NCBI GenBank assembly: GCA_030433355.1
Contig: JAUIMG010000003.1
Coordinates: 152,671 to 216,670, forward strand
Length of the DNA: 64,000 nt
Origin: Bacteroidia bacterium
GTDB lineage: Bacteria; Bacteroidota; Bacteroidia; Flavobacteriales_E; Vicingaceae
Direction: 5' to 3'
Every line of letters begins with the position of its first letter. Position 1 is the stretch's first letter. This document shows, in pieces, positions 19,156 through 28,612 of the stretch. The notes under the pieces were generated by a model. The model ran no database searches. It worked only from the letters and a program-made list of their open reading frames with translations, and was not told where the DNA came from. A program made the position numbers and the translations under genes.

Positions 19156-22100
19156 ATGTTAAGATATTTACTTTCTACCACTCTTTTTCTCTTCCTTCTT
19201 CTTGGAGTAAGCTACAACGCAAGTGCAAGCCACATTATGGGGGGAGAGATTACCTGGGAATGCCAGCCTGATGGACGCTATGTGTTTCAATTTTCTGTAT
19301 ATAGAGACTGCAGTGGTGCTGCACTAAATGTTAGTGGTCCATTGGTTATTTTTAACTATCCAAATGTAGGGCAAAGAACTATCTTAGCAAGTAGTAATGG
19401 AGCAGGTGCATTGTCAAATTATAATGCACCTCAAAATGTTATTTCTAATCGAGATATTTCTCCTAATTGCTCAGGGCCGGGTTCATTTAGCTGTGCAAAT
19501 GGAGATCCTCAATCTGTATTTGAACAAATAAGAAAAACGGATCCTATACGATTAAATGGTACTCCACCAGCTCAAGGTTGGATAATTACCTATGATGATT
19601 TTGCTAGAAATTCAAATGATAACATTCAAGGAGCTCCTGGAATAACCTTAAGAGCAAAGATGTATTCAACTGTTCAATCTAGAGCCGATAGTTGTTTAGA
19701 TAATTCCCCAAAATTTAGAGAGTTAGCAACTAGCTTACTTTGTCCAGCTATTGCTTTTAAATACAATCACAATGCAACGGATGATGAATTAGATAGTCTT
19801 GTCTATGAATGGGCTAGACCACTTAATGCTGTAAATATAGGGCAAGCATATAATGAGGGAGTAAACCCGTCTTTTTTAGCCTACCAATCAAATTATTCTT
19901 TCAATAACCCTTTTCCGGGCTTAACACAAGATGTTAGAAATGTTCCCGCCTCTCTAGATCCTGCTACAGGAGAAATTAGTTTAACTTCCTTTACCTTAGG
20001 GAAGTATGTTTCTGTAGTAAAGGTAACTGCTTACAAGTGCGGACAAAGAGTTGCTGAAATTTTTAGAGAATTGCAATCCAATATATCTCCATCTACTTCT
20101 TGTGCTAATAATGATAAGCCAACCATTCGTCCTCCTTTCCAAGATGCAAGTAATAACTTTACTTTGTTTAATGATACCGTTCAAGCTGGAGATTTAGTTC
20201 AATTTAATATTCAAATTCAAGATTTAACTAGTATTGCACAAGTAGGAGGGGATAGTTTAATATTAACTGCTACGGGAGATCAATTTGGAACAAATTTTAC
20301 AAGTAGCACAACAGGTTGCCCTAGACCGCCATGTGCAACTTTAACTTCCACTTTGCCTCAAACAGGTTTTTTAGGAGTATCCTCTTCTTTTAGATGGCAA
20401 ACAGATTGTATTCATACTTCATTTACCGACTTCTGTATTAGTGAACGTAATACTTACACTTTTGTAATTACAGCTGTTGATAACAGATGCCCCCAGCCAT
20501 TAAAAAATGTAGCTACCATCTCTGTAACTGTTTTAGCCGATTCTGTTATAGAATCTCCTTTGTTACACTGTGTTGATGTATTGCCTAATGGAGATGTAAC
20601 TCTTGATTGGAATACAACACCCGATCCAGGAAATTCTTTTTCAGCTTGGATGCTATATTCTGCAACAAACGAAAATGGACCCTATCAAATTGTGGATAGT
20701 ATTAAGACTTACAACCAAACTTCTTATACGCATACGGGTGCAAATGCGCAGAATCAAAGAAGATATTACTTCATAAGATCAAGATCAGGTTGTAAAGGGA
20801 AAATTCAAAATATTGCCTTAGATACTGTTTCTACAATATTCGTTGATCCTGTTACAACGCCAACGCAAGTCGATGTGATATGGAATCCGGTAAGTGTTCC
20901 AAACCCATCTGGAATGACAAGTTACGATGTTTACAGAGAGTTTCCGGTAGGTGGGGCATTTGGACTTTTTCAATCTACAATAAATACACAAATTGCCGAT
21001 ACTGGTCCTCAATGTGATGATGATGTTAGATATAGAGTAGAGCTTGTAAATACAGTAGAGGCTTGTACCTCAAGATCTAATACAGTTTTGTATAATACAG
21101 ATTTCCCTCAGCCACAAACGAATTTTTCATTTCCAAATAATCAATGCTCAGGTCAAGCAATTTCATTTACGAATCTAACAACCATTAGTGGTGGTTTAGT
21201 TACGTATGCATGGAATTTTGGAGATGGGGTAGGAACTTCAACACAAACTAACCCATCATATACTTATGCCAATGCTGGCACTTATAACGTAACATTAACG
21301 GCAACTACACCAAAAGGATGTGATTCTGTATTAACTCAACAGATTATAATCAACTTACCAAATGTTGATGCAGGTCCAGATCAATCTATTTGTCCTTTAG
21401 GAAGCGTTCAAATAGGAGGTTCACCAACAAGTACAACCGTAGGTGCAACCTATGCTTGGGACAATGCAGCTTCATTGACCAATGCAAATATTGCAAATCC
21501 AACTGCTTCGCCAGCTGTAACAACAACTTATACTGTCACCGTTACTGATGTTAATAGTTGTACGAATACTGACCAAGTAGTGGTTAATGTAGTTACTAAT
21601 CCAACTGCAAATGCCGGCATTGATCAAAATGCGTGTTTAGGAAGTGGTGTACTTATAGGAGGGGCTCCTACCGGACCTGCCGGAGCAACTTATGCTTGGG
21701 ATAATGGAGCTACCCTAGATAATCCAAGTATTGCAAATCCTATTGCAACACCAACAATAACCACAACTTATACCGTAACTGTTACTGCAGGGGTGAATTG
21801 TACCGCAACTGATCAAGTTACAATAACAGTAGTCCCAAATCCTATTGCTGATGCAGGGCCTGATCAGTCAGTTTGCCCTGGAGGCTCTTTAGGAATAGGA
21901 GGACTTCCAACTGGCCCTGTTGGGGCAACTTATAGCTGGAATAATGCTGCTACCCTTAACAATCCAACGGCTTCTAATCCTATTGCATCACCTCTTGTTA
22001 CTACAACATATACAGTAACCGTTACGGATGGTAATTTATGTACCGCAACAGATCAAGTAACGATAACAGTTAATCCACTGCCAATAGTTGATGCAGGCTT

Positions 22101-25100
22101 AAATCAAACAATTTGTATTGGAGGAAATGCTACTATTGGAGGTTCACCAACCGGCCCTGCCGGAGCAATTTTCGCTTGGGATAATGGAGCTAGTTTAAGC
22201 AGTGCAACTGCATCTAACCCAATAGCCACGCCAACAGTAACTACAACTTACACGGTAACTGTAACAGATGTTAATAGTTGTACCAATACAGACCAAGTTA
22301 CCATAAGTGTAGCGGCCTTGCCAACTGCAGATGCAGGAGCTAATCAAAGTATTTGTAATGGGTCATCTATAGCTATTGGAGGAAGTCCAACGGGTCCAAC
22401 AGGAGCAACTTATGTTTGGGATAATGGAGCAAGTTTGAGTAGTACAACATCAGCCAATCCAATAGCTACACCAACAGTAACAACAACTTATTCAGTAACT
22501 GTAACTGCAGGTCCTGGTTGTACGAACACGGATCAAGTAACCATAACAGTAAATCCATTACCTATTGCCGATGCAGGTTCAGACCAATCCATTTGTCCTG
22601 GTGGGGCAATTGGAATTGGAGGTACACCTACCGGTCCAGCTGGTTCAACTTATAGTTGGAACAATGGAGCAAGTTTAAGTAGCGCAACAATAGCCAATCC
22701 AACAGCAAGTCCAACAGTAACTACTACCTATATAGTAACGGTTACAGATGGCAATTTATGTACCGCAACAGATCAGGTAACGATAACTGTAAATCCATTG
22801 CCAACGGCAGATGCAGGATTAGATCAAAGTATTTGTATTGGAGGGAATACCACTATTGGAGGTTCTCCAACAGGACCTGCTGGAGCAACTTATGTATGGG
22901 ATAATGGAGCAAGCTTGAGTAGCACAACAATAGCCAACCCAATAGCAACACCAACCGTTACAACAACTTATACAGTAACGGTAACGGATGGCAATAGCTG
23001 TACGAATACAGACCAAGTAACCATAACTGTAAACCCTTTACCAATAGCAGATGCAGGAGTAGATCAAACTATTTGTGATGGACAATCTGCAACGATTGGC
23101 GGAAGTCCAACGGGACCTGCTGGAGCGTCTTATGTATGGGATAATAGTGCAAGTTTGAGTAGCACTACGATAGCCAATCCAATAGCTACACCTACTGTAA
23201 CAACTACCTATTCGGTTACAGTAACCGATGGTAACAGTTGTTTAGCAATAGATCAAGTAACCATTACTGTAAATCCAACACCAAATGCAGATGCTGGAGC
23301 AGATCAAGTTATCTGTAGCTCAGGAAGTGTAATTATCGGCGGAAGTCCAACAAGTTCGACTGTAGGTGCGACTTATGCATGGGATAATGCAGCTAGTTTG
23401 AGCAATGCTACCCTAGCAAATCCAACAGCAAGTCCAACGGTAACAACAACCTATACCGTTACAGTAACCCACCCAAATTTATGTACTGCCACCGATCAGA
23501 TGACAGTTACCGTAAACCCATTGCCAACCGCTGATGCAGGATTAGATCAAGATATTTGTATAGGTTCTTCCACAACGATAGGCGGAAGTCCAACAGGCCC
23601 TGCAGGAGCAACTTACGTTTGGGATAATGGGGTAAGTTTAAGTAGCACTAGTATTGCAAATCCAATAGCTACACCAACAGTAACAACAACTTATACTGTA
23701 ACAGTAACTGATGGTAATAGTTGTACAGCAGTAGATCAAGTGACAATAACAGTGAATCCATTACCAACAGTAGATGCAGGAGTAGATCAAATAATTTGTG
23801 ATGGTCAATCAGTAACTATTGGAGGAAGTCCAACAAGTACAACTCCAGGAGTTATTTATGCATGGGACAATAGTACTTCACTGAATAGTCCTGTATTAGC
23901 CAATCCAACAGCAAGTCCAACAGTAACTACTACCTATACAGTAACGATTACAGATGGCAATTTATGTACCGCAACAGATCAGGTAACGATAACTGTAAAT
24001 CCATTGCCAACGGCAGATGCAGGAGCAGACCAAGATATTTGTATTGGAGGGAATACTACTATTGGAGGTTCTCCAACAGGCCCTGGCGGAGCAACTTATG
24101 TATGGGATAATGGAGCAAGCTTGAGTAGCACAACAATAGCCAACCCAATAGCAACACCAGCCGTTACAACAACTTATACAGTAACAGTAACGGATGGCAA
24201 TAGCTGTACGAATACAGACCAAGTAACCATTACAGTTAATCCTTTACCAATAGCAGATGCAGGAGTAGATCAAACTATTTGTGATGGACAATCTGCAACG
24301 ATAGGAGGTAGTCCAACTGGACCTGCAGGAGCAACTTACTTATGGGATAATGGAGCAAGTTTGAATAGCACTACAATAGCCAATCCAATAGCTACACCTA
24401 CAATAACAACTACCTATTCGGTTACAGTAACCGATGGTAACAACTGTTCGTCGATAGATCTGGTTACTATTGGAGTTAATCCATCACCAAATGCAGATGC
24501 TGGAGCAGATCAAGTTATTTGTAGCTCAGGAAGTGTAATTATTGGTGGAAGTCCAACAAGTTCGACTGCAGGTGCGACTTATGCATGGGATAATGCAGCT
24601 AGTTTGAGCAATGCTACCCTAGCAAATCCAACAGCAAGTCCAACGGTAACAACAACCTATACCGTTACAGTAACCCACCCAAATTTATGTACTGTTACCG
24701 ATCAGATGACAGTGACGGTAAATCCATTACCAACAGCAGATGCAGGATTAGATCAAGATATTTGTATAGGTTCTTCCACAACGATAGGCGGAAGTCCAAC
24801 AGGCCCTGCAGGAGCAACTTATGTTTGGGATAATGGAGCGAGTTTAAGTAGTACTAGTATTGCTAATCCAATAGCTACACCAACGGTAACAACAACTTAT
24901 ACTGTAACGGTAACTGATGGGAATAGTTGTACAGCAGTAGATCAAGTGACAATAACAGTGAATCCATTACCAACAGTAGATGCAGGAGTAGATCAGACAA
25001 TTTGTGATGGTCAATCAGTAACTATTGGAGGAAGTCCAACAAGTTCAACACCTGGGTCTACATTTTTATGGGATAATGGAGCGACTTTAAATAGTGCTAC

Positions 25101-28100
25101 AGCTTCTAATCCTATTGCAAATCCAACCGTAACTACTACCTATACGGTAACAGTTACAGATGGTAATTTATGTACTGCCACCGATCAGATGACAGTTACG
25201 GTAAATCCATTGCCAGCAGTAGATGCTGGTTTAGATCAAACCATTTGTGATGGACAGTCAGTAACTATTGGCGGAAGTCCAACAGGCCCCGCAGGAGTAA
25301 CCTATGCATGGGATAATGGAGCAAGCTTGAGTAGCACAATCATAGCCAACCCAATAGCAACACCAACCGTTACAACAACTTATACAGTAACAATAACAGA
25401 TGGCAATAGCTGTGCAAATATAGACCAAGTAACCATAACGGTAAATCCATTGCCAATAGCAGATGCAGGAGTAGATCAAACTATTTGTGATGGACAATCT
25501 GCAACGATAGGAGGTAGTCCAACTGGACCTGTAGGAGCAACTTACTTATGGGATAATGGAGCAAGCTTAAGCGGCACTACGATTGCAAATCCAATAGCTA
25601 CACCAACAGTAACAACTACCTATTCGGTAACAGTAACCGATGGTAACAGCTGTTCTGCAATAGACCAAGTAACTGTTACAGTTAATCCTGCGCCAACTGC
25701 CGATGCTGGTTTAGATAGAACTATTTGTAATGCTGCAAGTGTGGTCATAGGGGGAAGTCCAACGAGTTCGACTGCAGGAGCAACTTATGCATGGGATAAT
25801 GCAGCTAGTTTAAGTAATGCAACAGTGGCAAACCCAACAGCGAGTCCAACAGTTACTACAACGTACACTGTAACAGTGACCCACCCAAATTTATGTACTG
25901 CCACCGATCAGATGACAGTTACCGTAAACCCATTGCCAACCGCCGATGCAGGAGTAGATCAAGACATTTGTATTGGTTCTTCCACAACGATAGGCGGAAG
26001 TCCAACAGGACCTACCGGAGCAACTTATCTTTGGGATAATGGGGTAAGTTTGAGTAATACAACAATAGCAAATCCAACTGCATCTCCAACGGTAACCACT
26101 ACTTATTCAGTAACAGTAACAGATGGTAATAGTTGTACGGCAGTAGATCAGGTAACGATAACAGTAAATCTATTACCAACTGTTGATGCAGGAGTAGATC
26201 AAATAATTTGTGATGGTCAGTCAGTAACTATTGGAGGAAGTCCAACAAGTTCAACACCTGGAGCTACTTTCTTATGGGATAATACCGCTAGTTTAAGTAG
26301 TGCAACAATAGCAAATCCAACAGCAAATCCAACCGTAACTACTACCTATACAGTAACAGTTACAGATGGTAATTTATGTACAGCAACTGATCAAGTAACA
26401 GTAATAGTAAATCCTCTACCAATTACAGATGCAGGATCAGATCAAAGTATTTGTATAGGAGGAAGTATAACTATTGGAGGTTCACCAACTGGCCCTGCTG
26501 GAGCAACTTATGCTTGGGATAATGGAGTAAGCTTAAATAGTGCAACAATAGCCAATCCAATAGCTACACCAACAGTAACTACGACCTATACAGTAACTGT
26601 AACGGATGGTAATAGCTGCACGAATACAGACCAAGTAATCATAACGGTAAATCCATTGCCAATAGCAGATGCAGGAGTAGATCAAACTATTTGTGATGGG
26701 CAATCTGCAACATTAGGTGGAAGTCCAACAGGTCCTGCCGGAGCGTCTTATGTATGGGATAATAGTGCAAGCTTGAGTAATACAACAATAGCCAATCCAA
26801 TAGCTACACCAACAGTAACAACGACTTATTCTGTTACAGTAACCGATGGTAACAGTTGTTCGGCAATAGATCAAGTAACTATTACGGTTAATCCAACGCC
26901 AAATGTAGATGCTGGAGCAGATCAAACAATTTGTAAAAATGATAGCATAACCATTGGAGGAACTCCAACGGGTGCTTTAGGTTCTAGTTTCAGTTGGATA
27001 CCAACTAACGGTTTATCAGACGCTACTGCTTCTAATCCAAAAGCTTCTCCTGCCGACACAACAAAATATTTTGTTATTATAACTGATGGCAATGGATGTA
27101 CCGCAATCGATTCTGTAATCGTAAATGTAAACCCAATTCCTATTGTAGATTTTGATGTAAATGGAATATGTGAAGGGGACTTTACAGGATTTACTGATTT
27201 AACTACCATTAATTCTGGAACTATCCAGTCATGGTCATGGGATTTTGGAGATGGTATTGGAACTAGCTCACTGCAGAATGCAGCATATCAATATCAAAAT
27301 TCTGGAACTTATACTGTGAAGTTAATCGTTACTTCAGTTCTAGGATGTGTTGATTCATTATCAAAAGACGTAATTATTAATGCATTACCTATTACGGATG
27401 CAGGCACAGACCAAGATATATGTATTAATGACAGCCTTTTCTTAGGAGGCAGTCCAACCGGTCCAATTGGATCAGTATATAGTTGGAGTCCAGCAACTAG
27501 TTTATCAGATGTAACTATAGCCAATCCGATAGCCAAACCTCTTTTAACAACTTCCTATTACTTAAGTGTTACTGATGTAAATGGATGTGTTAATTATGAT
27601 ACAGTTAACGTTACCGTTAATCCTCTTCCAATTGTTGTTGCCACTGTAGATACCTTTGTATGTGCAAATTCTACCTTGCAATTAAATGCAACGGGTGCAC
27701 TTAATTACAATTGGAGTCCAACAAGGTGGTTAAGTAATCCTCAGATTGCAAATCCCATATCAACTCCAAGAGAAAATATAGATTATATAGTTGTTGGAAC
27801 AGATGTTAATGGTTGTGTTAATACAGATACGGTTGAGGTTTCTGTATTCAATATATCGTTTGATCCTGCAGATACTTCTGTTTGTTATAGGGATAGTATT
27901 GAGTTGAGTCCTATAATACAAGCTGGAGATCCTGATCTGATATCTTATGTTTGGTCTCCAAGTAATGGGGTAAGTAATCCGAATATTCGAAACCCTAAAG
28001 TTTCTCCACCAATTGATCAAGAGTATAAATTAAGAGTAAGAGACCAAAATGGCTGTTTTGATGTAGATAGCATATTTGTTGAAGTACTACCTACTCCTAA

Positions 28101-28608
28101 TGCCAACTTTGAATTTAAAGTAACTCCAAGGTGCCAAAATGCAGTGGTAGAAATAATAAATACATCCACTTATGCTGATGATTACCAATGGTTCTTAAAT
28201 GGGAAAGCTTATTCAAGAGAATTTAACCCTGACTTTCCTATCGACTATACAATTGATAACACTTTAAGCCTAATTTGTACTAATGCTAATTGTTCAGACA
28301 CCATCGTTGAGGTTATTCCAGCAACTAAGTTTGAAGATATTTTTGCCTTCAAGGATGTAAATGTATTTACTCCAAATGGTGATGGGATGAATGATATTTT
28401 TGATCCAGGTTTTGAAGGGGAGTATATAGGTTGTGTTGATTTTAGAATCTATGATAGATGGGGAGAAAAGGTGTTCGATTCAAATATAGGCCAATATGGA
28501 TGGGATGGTAGAACCCTAAGAGGAGTTAGAGCTCCTACAGGTACATATTTCTACATTCTCAATATAGCGGGTAAAGAAATAAAAGGGTCAATTTACCTGA
28601 GTAGGTAA
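19156..28608 (+). CDS. Giant repeat surface protein with T9SS type B / gliding-motility C-terminal domain
   Basis: 3,150 residues, secreted. ATG at 19156 is preferred to the adjoining TTG; it gives a signal peptide ending YNASA and a mature start SHIMGGEITWE, a common opening in Bacteroidota surface proteins. Residues about 1-650 hold beta-rich domains and an Fn3-like part, then a PKD domain (AWNFGDG, about 675-735), 24 tandem Ig/PKD-like repeats of 80-81 residues (735-2661), a second PKD (WDFGDG), three diverged repeats, and the C-terminal CHU_C domain (VNVFTPNGDGMNDIF, IYDRWGEKVFDS). CHU_C domains direct type IX secretion and surface attachment. Each repeat has two Cys, which may bridge. 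Probable adhesin; ligand unknown. Confidence 0.9.
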   Translation: MLRYLLSTTLFLFLLLGVSYNASASHIMGGEITWECQPDGRYVFQFSVYRDCSGAALNVSGPLVIFNYPNVGQRTILASSNGAGALSNYNAPQNVISNRDISPNCSGPGSFSCANGDPQSVFEQIRKTDPIRLNGTPPAQGWIITYDDFARNSNDNIQGAPGITLRAKMYSTVQSRADSCLDNSPKFRELATSLLCPAIAFKYNHNATDDELDSLVYEWARPLNAVNIGQAYNEGVNPSFLAYQSNYSFNNPFPGLTQDVRNVPASLDPATGEISLTSFTLGKYVSVVKVTAYKCGQRVAEIFRELQSNISPSTSCANNDKPTIRPPFQDASNNFTLFNDTVQAGDLVQFNIQIQDLTSIAQVGGDSLILTATGDQFGTNFTSSTTGCPRPPCATLTSTLPQTGFLGVSSSFRWQTDCIHTSFTDFCISERNTYTFVITAVDNRCPQPLKNVATISVTVLADSVIESPLLHCVDVLPNGDVTLDWNTTPDPGNSFSAWMLYSATNENGPYQIVDSIKTYNQTSYTHTGANAQNQRRYYFIRSRSGCKGKIQNIALDTVSTIFVDPVTTPTQVDVIWNPVSVPNPSGMTSYDVYREFPVGGAFGLFQSTINTQIADTGPQCDDDVRYRVELVNTVEACTSRSNTVLYNTDFPQPQTNFSFPNNQCSGQAISFTNLTTISGGLVTYAWNFGDGVGTSTQTNPSYTYANAGTYNVTLTATTPKGCDSVLTQQIIINLPNVDAGPDQSICPLGSVQIGGSPTSTTVGATYAWDNAASLTNANIANPTASPAVTTTYTVTVTDVNSCTNTDQVVVNVVTNPTANAGIDQNACLGSGVLIGGAPTGPAGATYAWDNGATLDNPSIANPIATPTITTTYTVTVTAGVNCTATDQVTITVVPNPIADAGPDQSVCPGGSLGIGGLPTGPVGATYSWNNAATLNNPTASNPIASPLVTTTYTVTVTDGNLCTATDQVTITVNPLPIVDAGLNQTICIGGNATIGGSPTGPAGAIFAWDNGASLSSATASNPIATPTVTTTYTVTVTDVNSCTNTDQVTISVAALPTADAGANQSICNGSSIAIGGSPTGPTGATYVWDNGASLSSTTSANPIATPTVTTTYSVTVTAGPGCTNTDQVTITVNPLPIADAGSDQSICPGGAIGIGGTPTGPAGSTYSWNNGASLSSATIANPTASPTVTTTYIVTVTDGNLCTATDQVTITVNPLPTADAGLDQSICIGGNTTIGGSPTGPAGATYVWDNGASLSSTTIANPIATPTVTTTYTVTVTDGNSCTNTDQVTITVNPLPIADAGVDQTICDGQSATIGGSPTGPAGASYVWDNSASLSSTTIANPIATPTVTTTYSVTVTDGNSCLAIDQVTITVNPTPNADAGADQVICSSGSVIIGGSPTSSTVGATYAWDNAASLSNATLANPTASPTVTTTYTVTVTHPNLCTATDQMTVTVNPLPTADAGLDQDICIGSSTTIGGSPTGPAGATYVWDNGVSLSSTSIANPIATPTVTTTYTVTVTDGNSCTAVDQVTITVNPLPTVDAGVDQIICDGQSVTIGGSPTSTTPGVIYAWDNSTSLNSPVLANPTASPTVTTTYTVTITDGNLCTATDQVTITVNPLPTADAGADQDICIGGNTTIGGSPTGPGGATYVWDNGASLSSTTIANPIATPAVTTTYTVTVTDGNSCTNTDQVTITVNPLPIADAGVDQTICDGQSATIGGSPTGPAGATYLWDNGASLNSTTIANPIATPTITTTYSVTVTDGNNCSSIDLVTIGVNPSPNADAGADQVICSSGSVIIGGSPTSSTAGATYAWDNAASLSNATLANPTASPTVTTTYTVTVTHPNLCTVTDQMTVTVNPLPTADAGLDQDICIGSSTTIGGSPTGPAGATYVWDNGASLSSTSIANPIATPTVTTTYTVTVTDGNSCTAVDQVTITVNPLPTVDAGVDQTICDGQSVTIGGSPTSSTPGSTFLWDNGATLNSATASNPIANPTVTTTYTVTVTDGNLCTATDQMTVTVNPLPAVDAGLDQTICDGQSVTIGGSPTGPAGVTYAWDNGASLSSTIIANPIATPTVTTTYTVTITDGNSCANIDQVTITVNPLPIADAGVDQTICDGQSATIGGSPTGPVGATYLWDNGASLSGTTIANPIATPTVTTTYSVTVTDGNSCSAIDQVTVTVNPAPTADAGLDRTICNAASVVIGGSPTSSTAGATYAWDNAASLSNATVANPTASPTVTTTYTVTVTHPNLCTATDQMTVTVNPLPTADAGVDQDICIGSSTTIGGSPTGPTGATYLWDNGVSLSNTTIANPTASPTVTTTYSVTVTDGNSCTAVDQVTITVNLLPTVDAGVDQIICDGQSVTIGGSPTSSTPGATFLWDNTASLSSATIANPTANPTVTTTYTVTVTDGNLCTATDQVTVIVNPLPITDAGSDQSICIGGSITIGGSPTGPAGATYAWDNGVSLNSATIANPIATPTVTTTYTVTVTDGNSCTNTDQVIITVNPLPIADAGVDQTICDGQSATLGGSPTGPAGASYVWDNSASLSNTTIANPIATPTVTTTYSVTVTDGNSCSAIDQVTITVNPTPNVDAGADQTICKNDSITIGGTPTGALGSSFSWIPTNGLSDATASNPKASPADTTKYFVIITDGNGCTAIDSVIVNVNPIPIVDFDVNGICEGDFTGFTDLTTINSGTIQSWSWDFGDGIGTSSLQNAAYQYQNSGTYTVKLIVTSVLGCVDSLSKDVIINALPITDAGTDQDICINDSLFLGGSPTGPIGSVYSWSPATSLSDVTIANPIAKPLLTTSYYLSVTDVNGCVNYDTVNVTVNPLPIVVATVDTFVCANSTLQLNATGALNYNWSPTRWLSNPQIANPISTPRENIDYIVVGTDVNGCVNTDTVEVSVFNISFDPADTSVCYRDSIELSPIIQAGDPDLISYVWSPSNGVSNPNIRNPKVSPPIDQEYKLRVRDQNGCFDVDSIFVEVLPTPNANFEFKVTPRCQNAVVEIINTSTYADDYQWFLNGKAYSREFNPDFPIDYTIDNTLSLICTNANCSDTIVEVIPATKFEDIFAFKDVNVFTPNGDGMNDIFDPGFEGEYIGCVDFRIYDRWGEKVFDSNIGQYGWDGRTLRGVRAPTGTYFYILNIAGKEIKGSIYLSR
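21358..27138 (+). repeat. 24-unit tandem repeat encoding 80/81-residue Ig-like domains
   Basis: Twenty-four contiguous in-frame repeats, 17 of 80 codons and 7 of 81, total 1,927 codons. The consensus runs DAG-DQ-IC, then IGGSPTG, WDN-ASL, ANP-A-PTVTTTY, TVTVTDGN-CT, DQVTITVNPLP. The 81-codon form differs by one residue in the PTSSTxGATY loop. Three more diverged relatives lie beyond the second PKD domain (about 27385-28100). Confidence 0.95.
22801..26418 (+). repeat. Higher-order repeat: three 1,206-bp blocks of five domains each
   Basis: Repeats 7-11, 12-16 and 17-21 form three consecutive blocks starting at 22801, 24007 and 25213, each exactly 1,206 bp. A partial fourth block starts at 26419 (repeats 22-24). 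Same-position repeats in adjacent blocks are far more alike than neighbours: repeats 9 and 14 differ at about ten of 243 bases by eye. The block order is recognisable from the loops: IGGNTT, DGQSAT, SSGSVI with HPNLC, IGSSTT, DGQSVT. Confidence 0.92.
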
Positions 28609-28612
28609 TAGT

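Noticed and set aside
22819..26925. Series of minus-strand open frames with Cys/Tyr/Trp-rich translations across the adhesin array
   Set aside because: They recur with the DNA repeat on the opposite strand and have unnatural composition; they are shadows of the coding repeat.
21358..27138. Regularly spaced repeats that might suggest a CRISPR array or minisatellite
   Set aside because: The period is 240-243 bases, wholly in frame and protein coding, with no short repeats and unique spacers.
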